In this document: positions 60,710 to 64,000 of the stretch, in pieces | How positions within the stretch are numbered: the stretch's first letter is position 1 | How the letters are laid out: each line of letters starts with the position of its first letter | NCBI RefSeq assembly: GCF_027923405.1 | Contig: NZ_BQYI01000001.1 | Coordinates: forward strand, 4,662,501 to 4,726,500 | DNA from: Paenibacillus sp. YYML68 | GTDB taxonomy: Bacteria > Bacillota > Bacilli > Paenibacillales > NBRC-103111 | Direction of reading: 5' to 3' | Length of the DNA stretch: 64,000 bases | Notes under the pieces: model-generated | Told to the model about the DNA's origin: nothing | The model's input: only the letters and a program-made list of their open reading frames with translations | The model's database searches: none | Translations under genes and position numbers: made by a program

Positions 60710-62860
60710 TTGCGACGACATAATTGGAAAATAGGCTCATTAACCGCCCTGCTGCTGTCTGCTTCCTATACCTTACCTGCCTACATCAATAGTCCGGTGC
60801 CTGCTATAGCCGCCGTTACCGGCACGCCGAAGCTGGTCGTGGACGGAAGCGTTGTACATACGGAGTCTCCATTGTTCTACGGCGGAGCAGACGGACGCAC
60901 CGTCTATGCCCCTGCACGACTTGCACTGGAGCTGCTCGGCTATGAGGTGACCTGGAATACGGAGGAGAAAGCGCTGTACGTGGCGCTCGAGGGCACGTCA
61001 TACAGCCACCATCCGGGCACATCGGTCTGGGTCAGCGAGGGACGTATGCTGCACATGGATTCGGCTTCGATTCTGAAGGATGGCTCCCTGTGGGTACCCG
61101 TACAGCCGCTGTTCGAGCTGCTCGGTCATCCAGCTTCATGGAGCACGATGACCTCAACGGTCTATATTAAGAACAGCTTGAGCGCCGATATACGGCGAAC
61201 AGTCAGCTATGGGTACACCCGGCTAAGCTATGATGGCGAGACGAAGGACGGCTTGCGGCAAGGCTTCGGCAAGCTGTACGTGGACGGCGAGCTGTGGTAT
61301 GAGGGACATTTTACAGGTAATCGCATGAATGGCTTCGGCAAGCTGTACGACAAGGGACGGCTCGTGTACGAGGGGGCGTTCGAGAACGACCTTCCGCACG
61401 GAGGCGGAAGCTACTACTATGCAGACGGGTCTGCTTACAAGGGCAGCATGACGAGAGGACGCCTGACCGGCACAGCCAAGCTGTATAACGCGAATGGCGA
61501 ACATGTGTACGATGGCAATTGGTTCAACGGCGTGCGCGAAGGACAAGGCGTGCTATGGCTCGAGGATGGGTCCAGCTACAACGGCGAGTTTCACCGCAAT
61601 GAACGTCAAGGCAGGGGGGCCCTGTTCAGCAAGGATAACGTGCTCGTCTATGACGGTGACTGGAAGGGTGGCAAGCGCTCCGGCTCCGGTAAGGAGTTCG
61701 ACAAGAGCGGCAAGCTGATCTACCAAGGTCAGTGGGAGTCGGACCAGCGTCATGGAACCGGCTATACGTACAGCTTCAGCAAAATGGATTGGTACCAGAC
61801 GAACGACCAAGGCAGCATTGTGTCCAAGACGTCAGAGGATACGACGATGATGCGCGAGGTGACGTACCATCGTAATGTGCTCCTCCTCGAAGGCAGCGAG
61901 CTCGCGTACATCGGCGACGATTACGAGGACGGCACGCCTCACGGCAAGGGTACGCTGCTGAAGGTCAAGTCCTCTGCTAAGAACAAGAGCTTGGAACAGT
62001 ACTATACGTATTATGAGGGCGAGTTTGAGGAAGGGCGCATGACGGGGTCGGGTACTTTTTATAACGAGGATAAGAAGAAGCTGTATGAGGGGGACGTGCA
62101 GGACGGCAAGCGGAACGGACGCGGCAAGCTGTACGAGAACGGACTGCTCATCTATGATGGCGAATGGTCGCACGATCAGGAGAGCGGCATCGGACGTAAA
62201 TATGCGTATGGCAAGTCGCACACCGGCGCCGAATTCGAGGGCAGCTCCACCCTGCTCATGTATGAGGGCAAGTATGCGGGCGGCAAGCTAGTCGACCCTA
62301 CGGCCGTCTACAAATATTACGGAGCGTTCGTGAATGGCGAGCCGAATGGACTCGGCTCTGTCATGCTGATGCACGATTATAAGAGCGATACGGGGCCGAA
62401 GACGCTGGACCTCGAGCAAGGCACCGGCTATCTGGTGTATGAGGGCGAATTCAAGAGCGGTCTTCGCGAAGGCGCGGGCAAGCTGTATGCGAACAATATT
62501 CTCATCTATGAGGGCAGCTTCAAGAACGGTATTCGTGCTGGCAAGGGCATTGCCTACATCGATGGCTGGCTGTACGAAGGGGAGTTCGTGGACGATCAGC
62601 TCGAGGGCCTCGTGAAGGCGACCGACGCCTTCCGCACCGTACGCTTCGAGGGGCTGTACAAGAAGGGCAAGAAGAATGGCTACGGCAAGCTGTATTCGGA
62701 GAACGGTCTGCTCGTCTATGAGGGAGAGTACAAGAACGGCCTCCGACACGGCTTCGGCAAGCTGTACAGCGCTGACGGCAAGACGGTGTATTACCAGGGC
62801 GAATTCCGTGATGACAAGACGCTTAGCGAATATTTGAACAGCTTGAAGAACAGCCAATAA
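60710..62860 (+). CDS. secreted MORN-repeat protein with copper-amine-oxidase-N-like domain
   Basis: 716 residues from a TTG at 60710 (GAGAGG upstream). A signal peptide (about 1-34) precedes a wall-associated copper-amine-oxidase N-like domain (about 40-150: KLVVDGSVV, ARLALELLGYEVTW, LWVPVQPLFELLG). About fifteen MORN repeats (about 165-700) follow the pattern YEGxFxxGxxxGxGKLY. MORN repeats fold into a long beta rod. In bacteria their extracellular role is unknown. The next gene starts 11 bp later behind GGAGG, so the two form one operon. Confidence 0.9.
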   Translation: MRRHNWKIGSLTALLLSASYTLPAYINSPVPAIAAVTGTPKLVVDGSVVHTESPLFYGGADGRTVYAPARLALELLGYEVTWNTEEKALYVALEGTSYSHHPGTSVWVSEGRMLHMDSASILKDGSLWVPVQPLFELLGHPASWSTMTSTVYIKNSLSADIRRTVSYGYTRLSYDGETKDGLRQGFGKLYVDGELWYEGHFTGNRMNGFGKLYDKGRLVYEGAFENDLPHGGGSYYYADGSAYKGSMTRGRLTGTAKLYNANGEHVYDGNWFNGVREGQGVLWLEDGSSYNGEFHRNERQGRGALFSKDNVLVYDGDWKGGKRSGSGKEFDKSGKLIYQGQWESDQRHGTGYTYSFSKMDWYQTNDQGSIVSKTSEDTTMMREVTYHRNVLLLEGSELAYIGDDYEDGTPHGKGTLLKVKSSAKNKSLEQYYTYYEGEFEEGRMTGSGTFYNEDKKKLYEGDVQDGKRNGRGKLYENGLLIYDGEWSHDQESGIGRKYAYGKSHTGAEFEGSSTLLMYEGKYAGGKLVDPTAVYKYYGAFVNGEPNGLGSVMLMHDYKSDTGPKTLDLEQGTGYLVYEGEFKSGLREGAGKLYANNILIYEGSFKNGIRAGKGIAYIDGWLYEGEFVDDQLEGLVKATDAFRTVRFEGLYKKGKKNGYGKLYSENGLLVYEGEYKNGLRHGFGKLYSADGKTVYYQGEFRDDKTLSEYLNSLKNSQ

Positions 62861-62870
62861 GGAGGCTCGA

Positions 62871-64000
62871 ATGAGGACATTCCGACACGCAGTACCTGTA
62901 TGGCTCATGCTTGTCCTGCTGCTTGCAGCGGGCCTCAGCGATATGGCGGGCAGCTCCCGAGCGGAGGCGGCAGTCGACGGAGGCGCAGCATACACGGTGA
63001 GCTCGGCCACCTACAGCACGCGACTGTCACAGCTGAACGTGTATCCGGCTGCAGGGGCGATCAGCTTCCACCCGGACACACTCGTCTATTCGACAACGGT
63101 CCCCCATGCCACATCGACGATCCGACTGCTGCCTCTGCTCGAGGATGAGACGGCGGTGCTGGAGATTAATGCCCGTATCATGAAGACCGGGGAAAATTAC
63201 GACGGCTCGCTCAGCGTCGGCCCGAATGTATTCACGCTGACTGTGACAGCGGCGAACAAGCAGTACCGCACCTATACCGTAACCGTACATCGGGAGCAAG
63301 GCTCGACGGAGAGTCATCTCCGCTCGCTGACGTTCAGCACGGGCAGATTGTACCCGTCGTTCAGCTCGGACGAGACGAGCTACACGCTCTACGTTGAGCA
63401 CCCGATTAAGACGGTCTATATGTCTGCGCTACTGGTCGATTCGAAGGCGACCCTGACGTACAACGGGTCAAAATTTCCCGAGGGCGTGTCTGTCTATAAC
63501 GCGAAGCCTCTCGAGCCGGACAAGCCTGTGCTGTTCGACATCGTCGTTACGGCCGAGCACGGCAATACGAGGACGTACTCCGTTGTAATGAAGCGAGCGG
63601 CCTTGACGACGATCCCGACTCCGCGTGGGAGCGGCGGCTTCTATGAGATGATGCCGGTGACACGCGGGGTCACCGAGGTGACGAAGGAACGGTTCGGCCG
63701 TTCGGAGCTTACGATCGAGGTACCGCTTGACCCATACCGCGACGAGCTGGAGGACAAGAAGAAGACGGGTGTGATTCAGCTCGATGCCGTCAGTCACACG
63801 CCGCAGAGCCGGTATGACGTCAAGCTGCTGCCAGCGCTGTGGAAGAAGACGGCTGATACGGGCAAAACGCTGCAGCTTCAGACGCACGAGTTCGATCTGA
63901 CGTTATCGCCTAGACCATTGCCTGCTGGAGCGGACGACACCGGCGTATTGCTCTCCATCGAAGCCGTAGCTGCCGAGCAGATGGCCGAGTGGGCGAGCAT
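62871..64000 (+). CDS. secreted cadherin-like beta-sandwich protein (runs off the window)
   Basis: Open from ATG 62871 (GGAGG five bases upstream) through the window end, at least 376 codons. A signal peptide ends near SSRAEA. Two cadherin-like beta-sandwich domains follow (PF12733-type: LNVYPAAGAISFHPDTLVYS then YTVTVHREQG; LTFSTGRLYPSFSSDETSY then TYSVVMKRA). Then comes an unassigned region (YDVKLLPALWKK). Such domains occur in secreted Paenibacillus proteins together with SLH or copper-amine-oxidase-N domains. Operon partner of the MORN protein; the C-terminus and any anchor are outside the window. Confidence 0.85.
   Translation, partial: MRTFRHAVPVWLMLVLLLAAGLSDMAGSSRAEAAVDGGAAYTVSSATYSTRLSQLNVYPAAGAISFHPDTLVYSTTVPHATSTIRLLPLLEDETAVLEINARIMKTGENYDGSLSVGPNVFTLTVTAANKQYRTYTVTVHREQGSTESHLRSLTFSTGRLYPSFSSDETSYTLYVEHPIKTVYMSALLVDSKATLTYNGSKFPEGVSVYNAKPLEPDKPVLFDIVVTAEHGNTRTYSVVMKRAALTTIPTPRGSGGFYEMMPVTRGVTEVTKERFGRSELTIEVPLDPYRDELEDKKKTGVIQLDAVSHTPQSRYDVKLLPALWKKTADTGKTLQLQTHEFDLTLSPRPLPAGADDTGVLLSIEAVAAEQMAEWAS

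Overview
The window looks like chromosome of a spore-forming Firmicute of the Paenibacillus/Cohnella type. Evidence: GC-rich coding sequence with AGGAGG-like ribosome sites and frequent TTG starts, a gerABC-type germinant receptor operon, YhcN and DUF3905 sporulation-type proteins, an S-layer-homology (SLH) subtilase, BrxA/B bacilliredoxin, and a caa3 oxidase with cytochrome c fused to subunit II. I saw no rRNA, tRNA, CRISPR, prophage or intact insertion sequence. Most genes are housekeeping genes in short operons separated by clear hairpin terminators.

Layout. 1-5749 (minus strand): inositol monophosphatase, fabI, uvsE, a small conserved gene, ddl and an amidase-domain protein. 5863-6200: a wrecked aconitase gene, then a divergent IclR regulator / alpha-beta hydrolase pair whose shared intergenic region carries two matching palindromes 40 bp apart. 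8464-9837: an unusual DUF2935-superoxide dismutase fusion. 14848-9901 (minus): a long overlapping operon of DUF402 phosphatase, lepB, queG, ogt-like, HD-GYP, yneF-like and folE. 15045-21210: acetyltransferase, orphan 7TM histidine kinase and SLH subtilase. 21440-31781: Ser-rich lipoprotein, sodA, a Crp/Fnr regulator, mutY, membrane protein plus cytochrome c, acpS, bioA, nadE, bacilliredoxin, two small spore-type genes and a polysaccharide deacetylase. 32589-43843: CNNM/CorC-type transporter behind a structured leader, FAD oxidoreductase followed by a DnaA-box cluster, BCCT transporter, UPF0316 protein, four-gene ger operon and cation efflux protein. 44102-49670: DRE-TIM aldolase, arsC-arsI pair, ACT-malic enzyme, membrane-TlpA fusion and NlpC/P60 endopeptidase. 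55281-49777 (minus): ctaC-D-E-F, a cluster of 45-bp repeats, ctaG and ctaM. 55744-64000: YhcN lipoprotein, DEAD helicase with a nine-repeat RGG-like tail, guanylate-kinase-like protein with an altered P-loop, CvfC-type HEAT protein, secreted MORN protein and a cadherin-like secreted protein cut by the window end.

Functional themes are respiration and oxidative stress (caa3 oxidase and its assembly factors, two SODs, cytochrome c lipoprotein, TlpA-like thioredoxin, bacilliredoxin), DNA repair (UvsE, MutY, alkyltransferase), cell envelope (Ddl, LepB, NlpC/P60, deacetylase, SLH protease, MORN/cadherin-like pair) and sporulation/germination.

The most unusual signals are non-coding: seven DnaA-box-like sites in 127 bp after the FAD oxidoreductase, paired TTTCA-N5-TGAAA operators upstream of iclR, a strong Shine-Dalgarno placed 34 nt upstream of a TTG start with a hairpin exactly between them, and two identical 45-bp hairpin repeats that supply the ribosome site of ctaG. 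No wholly new multi-gene system was recognised. The best candidates for new protein biology are the guanylate-kinase paralogue lacking its P-loop lysine, the DUF2935-SOD fusion and the MORN/cadherin-like secreted pair.
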